From Agrostemma githago (lineage: Eukaryota; Streptophyta; Magnoliopsida; Caryophyllales; Caryophyllaceae), in assembly GCA_958450325.1 (NCBI GenBank), contig OY288243.1, positions 26,008,844 through 26,072,843 on the forward strand: DNA of 64,000 bases, read 5' to 3'. The translations under genes and the position numbers were made by a program. Shown piece after piece: positions 21,676 through 35,300 of this stretch. Under the pieces are notes generated by a model. The model was not told where the DNA came from. It made no database searches and saw only the letters and a list, made by a program, of their open reading frames with translations. Within the stretch, counting starts at the first letter, position 1, and the number at the start of each line of letters is the position of its first letter.

Positions 21676-24600
21676 TGTAATCCCCTAAAAATTCTAGCGC
21701 GATACAGTGGCGGAAACACTGTAGAGTTGGGATTAAAACACACTGACAAACTATATCTTATTAAAAGAAATGGTAAGTCAATACAAAGGCCTCTTTTTAC
21801 AAAAGGGCTAAAAGTAAAAATCTTCAAACAGGTTAATACAAAACCATAAATTACATAAATGTAGAAAGAGTAGGATCCACGCTACTCGCTAGCTCACACC
21901 CAAAACCCAGCAGCAAATACCTGTCATGTTATAAACATAACAGCCACGTCAGTGGGGAGTAACTCGGACGTTCTCCCAGCCATATTATATCATATGGAAA
22001 AATAATAGTATTACTATATCAAAATAATTAAAATGAGAAAACATTAAAAAACGATATAATAAAATAAGTTCTCGGAGGAAACTTAAAACATTTGCAAACC
22101 TGCAAGTCAAAAATTCACTCGATAATATAATATTCAAAAATGGCATTATGGAAATTCGTTCAGTGTGCACAAGGCTAGACTTTCACTAGGATAATACTAA
22201 AAACTAGCTTCGAGAACTGTAGACTTAACTCATAACAGAATCCAGTCTCTAACTAGGCAACTCAACTATAACAAGACTGCGTGCAGCGAGGTCCTGGCTT
22301 AAGTAATGTACACCCCTCCTGGACACCAACTGTAATCCAGTTCAACCCGACGGCGACTTACACGATGCGATATCTAAGTTTAAGGTCAAAATATACACAC
22401 TCCTGAACACAAACCATGCTCAGTTCAACGACCAATGCGTCTCAACATAGACACACCAGCTTTATAGTTGATGGCAAAACGTACATCCCAGACTATATTA
22501 CTCTAACCCCACACTTCTCTTTATTCCATAACCCAAAACAGCCATTATCGATAGTCAAAAGTAATTATAATCAATATAAATGATATGGATAAAAGGAATA
22601 ACCATTTTATATTAAAAGGGAAACTTTCTATAGATAGAAACTTACTAATTTTAGAAACTTACTAAAATAGAAAGTCTTATAGAAAATACGTAAGTTAATA
22701 AAATAAGTGAAATGTATAAAATAGCATTTCTAACGAGATTAACATTTAATTATTATCGTCGTTATCGTAACTTTAATATATTTCTAAATTCGTTACTCAA
22801 AATATAAATAAAATGTGATAAGTCATTATATAGTATTTTTATAAATAATTTAGGAAATCGAGTTAAAACAATAAATCTTAGAAAAGAGATATTTTAAGAA
22901 AAACGATATCAAAATTAATTGAATCAACGAGTTTTATAAATGAAATGAATTTTAGAAAGGTTTCAAATATTTTTTTAGCAAACAACTTTTATTAATAAAT
23001 AATACGAGTTTTAATAAAAATAGTCAATGGTAAACAAATAAGAAATTATTAGTGAAAATAGTCTCGACTAAAAATATATTTAAAAGAAAATCGACTATTT
23101 TCTCATTTATTAGTATAAATCGTAAAACGAAAATTAATTTATTAAACAAGTACACAAATTTCGATTAAGATATAAAAATATGATTTTTAAGTGAAAATTA
23201 TAAATTAACGAAATATGAAGAAAATATAAAATCGATATTATTTAGTTACTAGTGTCACGATAACCAACAAAATATTATAACGATCATAATTTATAAAATT
23301 ATTAACGATTTATAAAACGATATCGAAAGTTATAAAAATATAGAAAGGCGTATGATTTAAAATTAATATAATTAGCAATAATATATAGCTAAAATAGAAA
23401 ATCGAAGTTAAAATATTTACTACATACTACTACTCAAACATACGATATAAAATCGAGTAACGTCCTAAAGTTACCTTGAGTCAAAAATTCGAATCGATCT
23501 CGTACTTGTCTACTAGCATAGTCCGAGCTCCAAATCTTCAATAGCACGCCTTAACTTTCGTGTCGTGAATCGTTAGCCTTCCAAGTACGCTCCACTAAGG
23601 AATTCGAGACATAAAGAAACAAAAATAACGAAATCGGAATAAGGAATGTTTCAAAATGAATAGAGATGTCACGGAATGACAAGGGAAAGTAACTGAAAGA
23701 AGATTGATGAAACAATACAAAACCGAGGGAAGATGAAAGAAGTTGGACGATAGAAATGAGACGATGAAGGAGCAGCACTAAGGAGATCAACAAATGAGAA
23801 TGAAAACACGGAATATAAGAGGGGAAAAGAAGAAGGGAGGCAGATCGAGAAGACAAAAGAAAATAGCAGAATCGACAACAACAAAGCAAACCACCAGCAG
23901 CAGCGTAAAACCGTACAAACACAGTGACGTAAACAACGAGAATCTAATGTGCAGCAGCAGAGGAGAGGACGGAACAGCAGAAGAAAACGCAACAGCAGTT
24001 ATCAGTAACAAAGGGAAGAAGAAGAAAAAGAAAAACGGCTAACAAAAGTAGCAGCACAGAAACGATGTCGGTACGATACAAACGAGATCAGAGAAGACAA
24101 GGAGACGAGAGAAGAAGAAGAACACGCAGCAGCAGAAAAACAGTAACAAAAACGAAAAGAGGAGGAAGAACAAGAAGAGGAAAAGCAGCAGAAATAAGAC
24201 GAAGTAGCAACACAGACGAATCACCTTCACGAATCGGGAAAGCAAAGAGCAGCAGCACCGAGTCACGCCCAATAGCAGCAGCGGCGGTATGCAGACAAAT
24301 CAGGCGAAGGCGAAACAGCAGCGTCAACAAAACAGTAGCAGCAGCAACGTAAGAAAACGGACGGAGAAGAAGGAGAAACAACAGAATGAAAAGAAGAAGA
24401 AGAAACGGCAGCGAAACCACGAAAATGAAAGATAGAGGACAAAACGGATACGAACCCGAGTTGAATCAGTGGCACAAAGGACACGACAACTGTAGAACGG
24501 AATGTGACAGCAATCGACAACAGCCGCAACAGCAAAATATGAAAGCAGCAGCAGAATACGAAGGTAGCAGCAGCATAAACAGATGAAAACAGAGGGAGAT

Positions 24601-25355
24601 CGGTGGATGAAGATTGACGAAGAAAATAGCAGATGTAGGGGAAAGAAATGAATGGGAAACGGATGAAAGAGGGAATAAAAAGGTGAAGCGGTGGGATAAA
24701 TAGTCAGTAATTGAGAGGAATGAATCACATGGGTGATGAAGTCACTAAATGGGATAGAACGTAATCACAAGGTGGAAAGAATGTAACTCACTAAAAGTGT
24801 ACGGATTCAGAAATGAATCAGGTAGGAAAATACGAATTAAACGAATCCCGTAACGATAAGTTGACTGACCCACGAATCGAATTAAAACGAGTTAAAAAGA
24901 TTAATAACTAATCGGGCCGTCGAATAAAATGAGTAAATAAATTACTCGAGACGAAAACGAAGCTTATAGAAATAAATAATTAGACGATCAAATAGTATTT
25001 CCCGATAAATAATAAATTTTCGATGAAGTAAATTAAATTGGTTTCTCGAGGAAAGAAAATAATTATTTTGACGAAACTTAAAATAAATGAGCTTCGAGCT
25101 TAATATATATAAATAAAAAGAATTTAGAAATTAAATCGTCGAAATAGACTTTCGATAAGAATTAAATTAAATGTGTAAAATAAATCGAAAAAGAATTAAA
25201 ATATGTTTCCGAGATAAATAGAATTTTAGGAGTTTGAAACGATTGAACGATAAACGCGTTTTATAATAATTTTGAGAATTACGAGTTCAATCGTAAATAT
25301 AAAAGTACGAACATAATTTTAAATTAATTTAATTTATAAAATCAGGGGTGTTACA
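21676..25355 (-). repeat. LARD 3' LTR (left copy)
   Basis: This is 3,680 bp, TGTAATCCCC to TGTTACA, nearly identical to 27966-31645. Differences I noted are C/A at 21901/28191, A/G near 22265/28555, T/C near 22331/28621, A/G near 23087/29377, C/A near 23484/29774 and T/C near 25060/31350. The many open frames in it are repeated in the other copy and arise from base composition. Confidence 0.93.
23780..24620. repeat. Strand-skewed, T-poor AGC/GAA-rich block in the LARD LTR
   Basis: For about 840 bp the plus strand is very poor in T and full of AGC, AAC and GAA/AAG triplets (AGCAGCAGCAGAATACGAAG is typical). Because TAA, TAG and TGA need T, frames on both strands stay open for 60-130 codons and give low-complexity Leu/Ser or Arg/Lys-rich translations. 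I read these as composition artefacts. The same block is in the other LTR at 30070-30910. Confidence 0.7.
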
Positions 25356-25368
25356 ATCTTCCCCACTA
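25356..25368 (-). promoter_or_regulatory. LARD polypurine tract
   Basis: TAGTGGGGAAGAT on the minus strand directly precedes the 3' LTR. Upstream, TTCGAGGACGAAAC resembles the end of a chromovirus pol gene. Confidence 0.7.
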
Positions 25369-27950
25369 AAAAGAAGTTTCGTCCTCGAAACTAACAAAAA
25401 CATAATAATAGAGTGGAAAACAACGTATATCACTTGAACAAAATGAGAATGCTTAACTCGCATCACAATCTCGATTTTTAAAATTTTACACTTCAAACGT
25501 TATATGAAATCTAAATCGAAGACAAGATTTATTTCATGAAGGGTTGGGCTCAATTCCCAATGTTTGAAATCATTTAAATTAATAAAATCGTAAGTTAAAA
25601 TTAGTTGATAAAATAATGACGATAAATAATATTTGTAAACGAACTCGAGGGTGTGAGTACTCAAATATTTTCGAAACATAGTAAAACGCTTTGATTAAGA
25701 ATTTCGACAATATTTTGTTTTAAGATCAAACAAAAATTCGAGAAATCAAGTTTTGTAGTTAGTAAATAAGAATCGAATCAGTCGACAAACATCTTCATTA
25801 ATAGATTTAAAGTCTACTGACAATAAAACAAAATTTGGACCTGCGAAGTTTTTCGAAAATATTAAATCGTTTTACATAAAAAAATCTCATAGAAATCAAA
25901 ATATTTGCAATTAAGTAAATTTTCATAAAATCTCGATCACGCCAAAATCAAAATTAAAATTTTAAATAACTTCGAAATACTTTAACATAAGTTATTAAGA
26001 TCTTTTTGAAACATGACCAAAATAAAACAAAGACGAAATACAAAGTTTTGAAGTTTAACTCGGAAAGGTTTAAATTTCATGAAAATCAGAATTTGTAGGT
26101 TAGTCAAACTTTTCACAACATAAGTTCAGGAAAATGGTAAATGGATAAATAGAGTCAAGGTCAACAACAAATCGAAACAAAAGTTTTCAAACCCGACAAG
26201 AAATCAAAAGGAATAGGCTGAAGAAGAAGTAGCAGGATTGAAGGAAAGATAAGGGAGAGTCAAACAGAGCTCTCAAGGAATTACAGAAGGAGTTAACCAT
26301 CTCAAGATTCCCGGTACAACTCCCACAACACGGGTTCCTAATTTCCAACAAATGTGTTAAACCCAATAATAGGCGCTAGGTGGTACTACTCAGTCACCAA
26401 CCTACACATTTATCAACTGCTATAACCTCCAATATAAAATCCTACATACCTAATTCTTCAATTAACATGGTGAGGATCCACAAATGAGTTAGAATCGATT
26501 CCATTAATTAAGATTCCAACCAGGTTACCAAAACACATCCAAAAAGTTCTTAAGGTTGGAACTCGAAGTATACTCCAAATTTCTCGAGTAAGAAACACTA
26601 GAAAAGGTCCACCAATTAAACAAGGCTCGGGTACAAAATCCTCAAAAATGTTCATCAACATATTTAATATGCCACCAGTACAAAACTTGAAAAAGTACAA
26701 CGAATCCTCAAAGACGCTCAAACCTATAGGTAATGGCGTGAACACTCACATCTTCAAAACACGTCTTTCGACTAAGGTTTTAGAGAATTCCACCAAAGTT
26801 CATAGGTTACAACCTCACACAACGATCAACGATCTAATCTTTAAGAAATACGGGTAATCTATGTCAACCAAAATTTCTAACAACATTAATGAAACCTTCA
26901 ATGGTACCACAACACTCAGGCTAACACTTTACACAATACTCTATGATCCCAAATATTCACGATGCATCCATCAAATAAGCATTAGATAAGAATCTCCAAA
27001 GTAATATTATCAGTTGTATTTAGTTCAGTTCTAGGTTAGGTACTAGGTATCCATCAAATATGATGTACTCTTACTACTTCAAAGTATATTCAACTCTAAG
27101 TACTCCAAAATAATCAAAGTAACCTATAACCCAAGGTTCAGGGTCTAAAGTATCATCCTAATTCCCATAATCAACAATTTGCCATTCAAATCAATCCTCA
27201 AGAATTTATTACTTGCTTAGAAGGTAGGGTAGACTCACAATCCTCAAACCAGGTAACAAGGGTTTACTAAACATCAAACATCTATAATACGGGGTTCAGT
27301 AAGACAGAAACCGGTACCAAAGAATCTCAAGAGGAGGATGGTAAAATAGAAGAATAAATCAAAGATTGATCACAAGAATAAAGACGCGGATATGTAAGAG
27401 AAGAATTATAAGAAGCAGAAGCATGAAGAAAAGAATCAATGATTCTAGAAGATAAAGACCTAAACCGAGAAGGGAAAGTATGGACCTCTAAGGTTCACGA
27501 GGAAAGTAAATAGATTACTTCATCTTCGTGCAGAGGCACGAGAATGAAAGTCCTGGGTCACTCGATCTGGATCTACTGCGACATCACGAAACATGAATCT
27601 ACTCTTGATCATCTAACCCGTAGCTTGAGCAAACTAAACCAGAGCTGAAAAGTCACTATCGGCATCTTTCTTGGAGCACCAAGTTGTCCACTCGAGTCAG
27701 CAGGCGTTGAGAGTTTTGAGCAGGTCTTGTCCCGATCTGGGGCAGCGTCCTATCATCATCTTCTACATTCATCTTCTTCTCGATAAAAGAAACAAATATT
27801 CAATGCTAGTCAGTGAGTTACAAGAACATATAAACCTAACAGTTAAGTCCTTACTTTGGTTTCTACCCATCTCTCACTAAAATTTCTTTAATATTCAAAT
27901 CATTTACTAGTACTTTTCCTAGAATCAGGTGTAAGCGTCGAGAGCAACAA
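25369..27950 (-). other. LARD interior, non-coding
   Basis: This is 2.6 kb with no frame above about 95 codons and no gag, protease, RT or integrase motif on either strand. It is AT-rich throughout. Only the few codons at its 3' end suggest a coding ancestor. Confidence 0.7.
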
Positions 27951-27963
27951 TGCTCTGATACCA
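27951..27963 (-). promoter_or_regulatory. LARD primer binding site, tRNA-iMet type
   Basis: TGGTATCAGAGCA on the minus strand lies two bases inside the 5' LTR and matches the classic plant initiator-Met primer site. Confidence 0.9.
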
Positions 27964-27965
27964 AC

Positions 27966-30900
27966 TGTAATCCCCTAAAAATTCTAGCGCGATACAGTGG
28001 CGGAAACACTGTAGAGTTGGGATTAAAACACACTGACAAACTATATCTTATTAAAAGAAATGGTAAGTCAATACAAAGGCCTCTTTTTACAAAAGGGCTA
28101 AAAGTAAAAATCTTCAAACAGGTTAATACAAAACCATAAATTACATAAATGTAGAAAGAGTAGGATCCACGCTACTCGCTAGCTCACACCAAAAACCCAG
28201 CAGCAAATACCTGTCATGTTATAAACATAACAGCCACGTCAGTGGGGAGTAACTCGGACGTTCTCCCAGCCATATTATATCATATGGAAAAATAATAGTA
28301 TTACTATATCAAAATAATTAAAATGAGAAAACATTAAAAAACGATATAATAAAATAAGTTCTCGGAGGAAACTTAAAACATTTGCAAACCTGCAAGTCAA
28401 AAATTCACTCGATAATATAATATTCAAAAATGGCATTATGGAAATTCGTTCAGTGTGCACAAGGCTAGACTTTCACTAGGATAATACTAAAAACTAGCTT
28501 CGAGAACTGTAGACTTAACTCATAACAGAATCCAGTCTCTAACTAGGCAACTCAACTATAACAGGACTGCGTGCAGCGAGGTCCTGGCTTAAGTAATGTA
28601 CACCCCTCCTGGACACCAACCGTAATCCAGTTCAACCCGACGGCGACTTACACGATGCGATATCTAAGTTTAAGGTCAAAATATACACACTCCTGAACAC
28701 AAACCATGCTCAGTTCAACGACCAATGCGTCTCAACATAGACACACCAGCTTTATAGTTGATGGCAAAACGTACATCCCAGACTATATTACTCTAACCCC
28801 ACACTTCTCTTTATTCCATAACCCAAAACAGCCATTATCGATAGTCAAAAGTAATTATAATCAATATAAATGATATGGATAAAAGGAATAACCATTTTAT
28901 ATTAAAAGGGAAACTTTCTATAGATAGAAACTTACTAATTTTAGAAACTTACTAAAATAGAAAGTCTTATAGAAAATACGTAAGTTAATAAAATAAGTGA
29001 AATGTATAAAATAGCATTTCTAACGAGATTAACATTTAATTATTATCGTCGTTATCGTAACTTTAATATATTTCTAAATTCGTTACTCAAAATATAAATA
29101 AAATGTGATAAGTCATTATATAGTATTTTTATAAATAATTTAGGAAATCGAGTTAAAACAATAAATCTTAGAAAAGAGATATTTTAAGAAAAACGATATC
29201 AAAATTAATTGAATCAACGAGTTTTATAAATGAAATGAATTTTAGAAAGGTTTCAAATATTTTTTTAGCAAACAACTTTTATTAATAAATAATACGAGTT
29301 TTAATAAAAATAGTCAATGGTAAACAAATAAGAAATTATTAGTGAAAATAGTCTCGACTAAAAATATATTTAAAAGGAAATCGACTATTTTCTCATTTAT
29401 TAGTATAAATCGTAAAACGAAAATTAATTTATTAAACAAGTACACAAATTTCGATTAAGATATAAAAATATGATTTTTAAGTGAAAATTATAAATTAACG
29501 AAATATGAAGAAAATATAAAATCGATATTATTTAGTTACTAGTGTCACGATAACCAACAAAATATTATAACGATCATAATTTATAAAATTATTAACGATT
29601 TATAAAACGATATCGAAAGTTATAAAAATATAGAAAGGCGTATGATTTAAAATTAATATAATTAGCAATAATATATAGCTAAAATAGAAAATCGAAGTTA
29701 AAATATTTACTACATACTACTACTCAAACATACGATATAAAATCGAGTAACGTCCTAAAGTTACCTTGAGTAAAAAATTCGAATCGATCTCGTACTTGTC
29801 TACTAGCATAGTCCGAGCTCCAAATCTTCAATAGCACGCCTTAACTTTCGTGTCGTGAATCGTTAGCCTTCCAAGTACGCTCCACTAAGGAATTCGAGAC
29901 ATAAAGAAACAAAAATAACGAAATCGGAATAAGGAATGTTTCAAAATGAATAGAGATGTCACGGAATGACAAGGGAAAGTAACTGAAAGAAGATTGATGA
30001 AACAATACAAAACCGAGGGAAGATGAAAGAAGTTGGACGATAGAAATGAGACGATGAAGGAGCAGCACTAAGGAGATCAACAAATGAGAATGAAAACACG
30101 GAATATAAGAGGGGAAAAGAAGAAGGGAGGCAGATCGAGAAGACAAAAGAAAATAGCAGAATCGACAACAACAAAGCAAACCACCAGCAGCAGCGTAAAA
30201 CCGTACAAACACAGTGACGTAAACAACGAGAATCTAATGTGCAGCAGCAGAGGAGAGGACGGAACAGCAGAAGAAAACGCAACAGCAGTTATCAGTAACA
30301 AAGGGAAGAAGAAGAAAAAGAAAAACGGCTAACAAAAGTAGCAGCACAGAAACGATGTCGGTACGATACAAACGAGATCAGAGAAGACAAGGAGACGAGA
30401 GAAGAAGAAGAACACGCAGCAGCAGAAAAACAGTAACAAAAACGAAAAGAGGAGGAAGAACAAGAAGAGGAAAAGCAGCAGAAATAAGACGAAGTAGCAA
30501 CACAGACGAATCACCTTCACGAATCGGGAAAGCAAAGAGCAGCAGCACCGAGTCACGCCCAATAGCAGCAGCGGCGGTATGCAGACAAATCAGGCGAAGG
30601 CGAAACAGCAGCGTCAACAAAACAGTAGCAGCAGCAACGTAAGAAAACGGACGGAGAAGAAGGAGAAACAACAGAATGAAAAGAAGAAGAAGAAACGGCA
30701 GCGAAACCACGAAAATGAAAGATAGAGGACAAAACGGATACGAACCCGAGTTGAATCAGTGGCACAAAGGACACGACAACTGTAGAACGGAATGTGACAG
30801 CAATCGACAACAGCCGCAACAGCAAAATATGAAAGCAGCAGCAGAATACGAAGGTAGCAGCAGCATAAACAGATGAAAACAGAGGGAGATCGGTGGATGA

Positions 30901-31645
30901 AGATTGACGAAGAAAATAGCAGATGTAGGGGAAAGAAATGAATGGGAAACGGATGAAAGAGGGAATAAAAAGGTGAAGCGGTGGGATAAATAGTCAGTAA
31001 TTGAGAGGAATGAATCACATGGGTGATGAAGTCACTAAATGGGATAGAACGTAATCACAAGGTGGAAAGAATGTAACTCACTAAAAGTGTACGGATTCAG
31101 AAATGAATCAGGTAGGAAAATACGAATTAAACGAATCCCGTAACGATAAGTTGACTGACCCACGAATCGAATTAAAACGAGTTAAAAAGATTAATAACTA
31201 ATCGGGCCGTCGAATAAAATGAGTAAATAAATTACTCGAGACGAAAACGAAGCTTATAGAAATAAATAATTAGACGATCAAATAGTATTTCCCGATAAAT
31301 AATAAATTTTCGATGAAGTAAATTAAATTGGTTTCTCGAGGAAAGAAAACAATTATTTTGACGAAACTTAAAATAAATGAGCTTCGAGCTTAATATATAT
31401 AAATAAAAAGAATTTAGAAATTAAATCGTCGAAATAGACTTTCGATAAGAATTAAATTAAATGTGTAAAATAAATCGAAAAAGAATTAAAATATGTTTCC
31501 GAGATAAATAGAATTTTAGGAGTTTGAAACGATTGAACGATAAACGCGTTTTATAATAATTTTGAGAATTACGAGTTCAATCGTAAATATAAAAGTACGA
31601 ACATAATTTTAAATTAATTTAATTTATAAAATCAGGGGTGTTACA
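27966..31645 (-). repeat. LARD 5' LTR (right copy)
   Basis: This 3,680 bp repeat has the same length as the left copy and about six base differences. It is the promoter-bearing LTR in element orientation. The T-poor block lies at 30070-30910. Confidence 0.93.
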
Positions 31646-31801
31646 CCCTTGGGGCGCAGTTAAGTTAATTGTTCAAGTCTAGTATTTGTACGCAAAATAT
31701 TAAGCATATAGGTAATTAGTATTAGTCATAATCTTTTTAATCATACTATTAGTTCGACGCTTAAAGGTCATTTGGTAATGAAGATTTGTGGGATTTGTTT
31801 T

Positions 31802-32004
31802 TGTGGATTAGTATTACTATTAGTTTTACTACTGTACATAACACTTAGATTGTATATATATAGGACACATGTAATAGTTAGCATTATCAATAATAATACT
31901 CTTTCTATTTACTCTTTCTCTCTCTATAACAGAATCTCTCTCTATAACTAACTACTTCTACTACCTTCAAGCTACTCTACAATGGCGTCTCACTACGTTT
32001 CACA
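31802..32004 (+). repeat. Copia 5' LTR
   Basis: A 203 bp LTR with a TATATATATAGG stretch near 31855 that may be its TATA box. It differs from the 3' LTR at three bases. Confidence 0.93.
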
Positions 32005-32016
32005 TGGTATCAGAGC
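32005..32016 (+). promoter_or_regulatory. Copia primer binding site, tRNA-iMet type
   Basis: TGGTATCAGAGC begins on the base right after the 5' LTR. Confidence 0.93.
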
Positions 32017-32316
32017 GGATTACGATTTCTGATCTTTACGCCGATTGATTCTACACAGTTGTACGACTATCTCTTCTCAAATTACACTACTTCAATTTTC
32101 TCTCAATTGCTTAGTGCGTTGCAATTTTTTTTGCTACTTTTCTTCGAGAATTTGTGTCTGATATACATTCTTTCTTGAAAAATTGCTTCCGCATTCTTGT
32201 TCGTCTGATTGTTCTGATCAAAAGCCCTATCGTTTTGTACAATTCTGTGCAATTCTTGTCCGATTCTGCATTTTTTCTGCACATTCTTCATATTTCTCTG
32301 CTATTTTTTTGCTTCA

Positions 32317-35300
32317 ATGGCTGGTGAACATGCGAAATCTTCTTATGCTGTTTTCGATGATCCTCTTCATCTTTCTTCGTCGGATCAACCTGCTCTCCAA
32401 TTGACTGATGTTGCATTCGATGGATTGAACTTTGTCTCCTGGAAACGTGATGCGTTTTTAGCATTAATTTCTAAAAACAAGGACGGTTTTATTGATGGCA
32501 CCTGTAAGATGCCGCCTGAGAAAGATCCTAAATATCATCAGTGGATCAGATGCGATGTACTGGTTATGCGTTGGATTTTGAACTCCCTAACCAAAGATAT
32601 TCGTGAAACTGTTGCATACTCTCGATCTTCTAAGGAGTTATGGACAGAACTCATTGAAAGATATGGCCAAACCAATAGTCTCGAGATTTATCAGCTTCGT
32701 AAAGATTTGAATGCTATATCTCAGGAGAATACTTCATTAGTCGAGTACTATAGTAAACTCAAACGCTCTTGGGAAACACTGGATAGTCTTGATCCATTAC
32801 CTCTTTGTACGTGCACTGCGATGGACAACTGCACTTGTATACTTCTCAAGCGAATGCTTGATAGAGAGACACAATACAAACTTATCCAGTTCTTAATGGG
32901 CCTCAATAGTGGTTACGAGGCTGTCAAAACTCACGTTTTGTCACTTGAGCCGCTTCTTCCGCTTAACAAAGCGTTTCACCTCATACAAAAGATTGAGAAA
33001 CAGAAGCTCATTTCAGATGCTGTAGATGTGTTGGCTGAGGCCAATGCATTAGCAAGTTCTCGGGCTCATGAGGGGGCCAACAACAGGCATAAGAAGGCTA
33101 GGACAGAAGGTGATGCTCCTGATGGTGAAATCAAGCATTGTGTCTACTGCAAAGCTGAAGGACACACAGTTGATACTTGTCGTAAAACCAAAAATTGCAG
33201 CCACTGTAAAAAAAGAGGACATACTATAGAATTCTGTTATGACCGTATGAAGGGCAAGCCACAGACACATCAAAGGGGACCTGATATGCGTTTTCAGAGG
33301 GGAAAAAACGTGTACAGGCGCACCGCCCATAATGCGGAGACTATTCCTGCTGCTGATCTTACTCAGGCTGAAGAAGATTCGCCTTTGGAGCAACCTGAAG
33401 GATCTTACTATGCTCAGAATTATGTCCAAGATCCACTTCTCATCACGAGTATTGCTGATTCTGTCTATCAGAAACTCATGAAGTCGTTTGCAGATAACCC
33501 TTCTACCTCAGCTGCTGTTAATTTTGCAGGTATAATACTTCACACCCATGCTTGTTCAATAGCATCGACTTATAATACTCATACCTGGATAGTAGATACT
33601 GGGGCCTCTGATCATATCACACCTTTTGAGCATTTATTAACTGGTATCTACAAGCTTCCTAAACCAGTGGGTATTGCACTACCGGATGGGACTATTAAGA
33701 TGGTATATATGGCAGGAAATATGCAGATCAGTGAGCATATTGTATTGCAACACGTCTTATTGATGCCCGATTTTAAGCAAAACCTATTATCCATTGGTAA
33801 ACTTTTAGAGCACTCACAATTACTTGTTACAATTACTAAAACCGTGGTTTTCTTCCAGGACCTTTCAAGTAAGGTTACTTATGCCCAAGCCAAGAAGATT
33901 GACGGCCTTTATCGACTTGACACCAGATTTCTTAGCAGCTATAGCATAAATACTAGTACTAATAAACAATGCTGTAACACTCTTGAAACCGTTGTGTCTA
34001 AGATAGGCAGTTTTGAGAAGACCCATGCTAGAATAGGTCATTCTTCCATAGAAAAGCTTGTGCACATTCCTGGTGTATCTCGTCCGTCTAAGGATTTTTT
34101 TTGTGAGACAAGTACTTTGTCCAAACACCATGTTCTTCCTTTTGCTAGAAGTGAATCTCGAGCTCCAAGTTGTTTCAACTTAGTACACATGGATCTTTGG
34201 GGTCCTTATAAAGTCCCTAGTCTCAATGGTGCGCGGTATTTCCTCACTATTTTAGATGATCATTCAAGATGTACTTGGACTTATCTACTCCATAATAAAG
34301 CACAAGTTCCTGGTCTTATTAAAAGTTTTATTCAACTCATCAACACACAATTTCATACTCAGATACAAATCATTAGAACCGATCATGGTACCGAGTTCAT
34401 TCAACTCTCTTGCAATCTTCTGTTCCAAAATCTGGGTATCATTCATCAAAAGTCTGTTGTTGGAAGACCACAACAGAATGGTCGAGTGGAGAGAAAGCAT
34501 AGGCATCTCATCGAGACAGCCCGTGCTCTCAGAATCCATGCTCATCTTCCTATTAAATTCTGGGGGGACTGTGTTCTCGCTGCAACTTTTCTCATAAATA
34601 AGATGCCAACTGCTATTTTGGAATGGAAAACTCCATTTGAAGTCTTATATAAAGTCCCTCCTACCTATGAGGATTTAAGGGTATTTGGATGCTTATGTTA
34701 TGCAACCATGCCAAATACACTACGAGACAAGTTTGCAGCTAAGGCTAGAAAATGTGTGTTTATTGGATACCCTTTTGGAGAAAAGGGATACAAGCTATAT
34801 GATTTAGACTCTCATAAAGTCTTTGTCAACAGGGATGTCATTTTCAAAGAGGACATGTTCCCTTTTAAGGACCATCATACTACTACTTTACCTACTGGAC
34901 AAAACTCTTACCCACTTGTTCAATTCACAAATCATGATGTTCTTCCTGACATTGCAACATTTTCCACTCCATCTCAACGTACTCCACCAAACAGTGCATT
35001 ACATAATACAAATAATTCTCATACTCCAACAAATAATAATAGTAATAATATATCACATAATATACAAAATAGTCCTATCATGCTCCATCAATCTAGCTCT
35101 GAGGATTCTAATACTCTTACTACAGCTAGTACTTCATCTCATGACATGATTATTTCTCCACCACCTCCACCACCTCCTCGGAGATCTACTAGAAACACCA
35201 AACTTTCCACCAAATTGGATGGTTTTATTTGTCCAATAAAACTTCCTGCTCATACTACTCCTGCTTCCCCTTCTTCCTCTTCTTCTGCTTTTCATAGCAA

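Larger units (their letters stand above)
21676..31645 (-). mobile_element. LARD: large non-coding LTR retrotransposon derivative, very young
   Basis: Two LTRs of exactly 3,680 bp (21676-25355 and 27966-31645) flank only 2.6 kb of non-coding interior. A perfect CCCTT duplication (21671-21675, 31646-31650) surrounds it. Ends are TGTAATCCCC and GGGGTGTTACA. The primer binding site (27963-27951, initiator-Met type) sits two bases inside the right LTR, so the element reads on the minus strand. By eye the LTRs differ at about six positions, so insertion was recent. The 3' end of the interior reads FEDETSF on the minus strand just before TAGTGGGGAAGAT, like the pol end of Tekay-type chromoviruses, a plausible parent. 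With no gag or pol it depends on another element. Confidence 0.88.
21222..31651. mobile_element. Non-autonomous hAT element split by the LARD
   Basis: An 8 bp duplication, GGGCGCAG, lies at 21214-21221 and 31652-31659. Just inside are ends CAGGGGCGGATCCAGG (left) and, reverse-complemented, CAAGGGCGGATCTAGG (right). Without the LARD (21676-31645) and its duplicated CCCTT, the element is about 455 bp. It has no transposase. It contains two copies of a 27-base phrase (AAAAATAAAGTAAAATGATA...) near 21432 and 21481, and a tRNA-like B-box on the minus strand (GTTCAACTC near 21530). An 8 bp duplication and CAGGGGCGGA-type ends fit hAT. Confidence 0.75.

Noticed and set aside
23551..24728. A cluster of Leu/Ser-rich and Arg/Lys-rich open frames on both strands, repeated at 29841-31018
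   Set aside because: They lie in LARD LTRs, follow from the T-poor composition and overlap in all frames with no family features.
32183..32404. 73-codon frame before the copia polyprotein
   Set aside because: It overlaps the polyprotein start in another frame and has no features.
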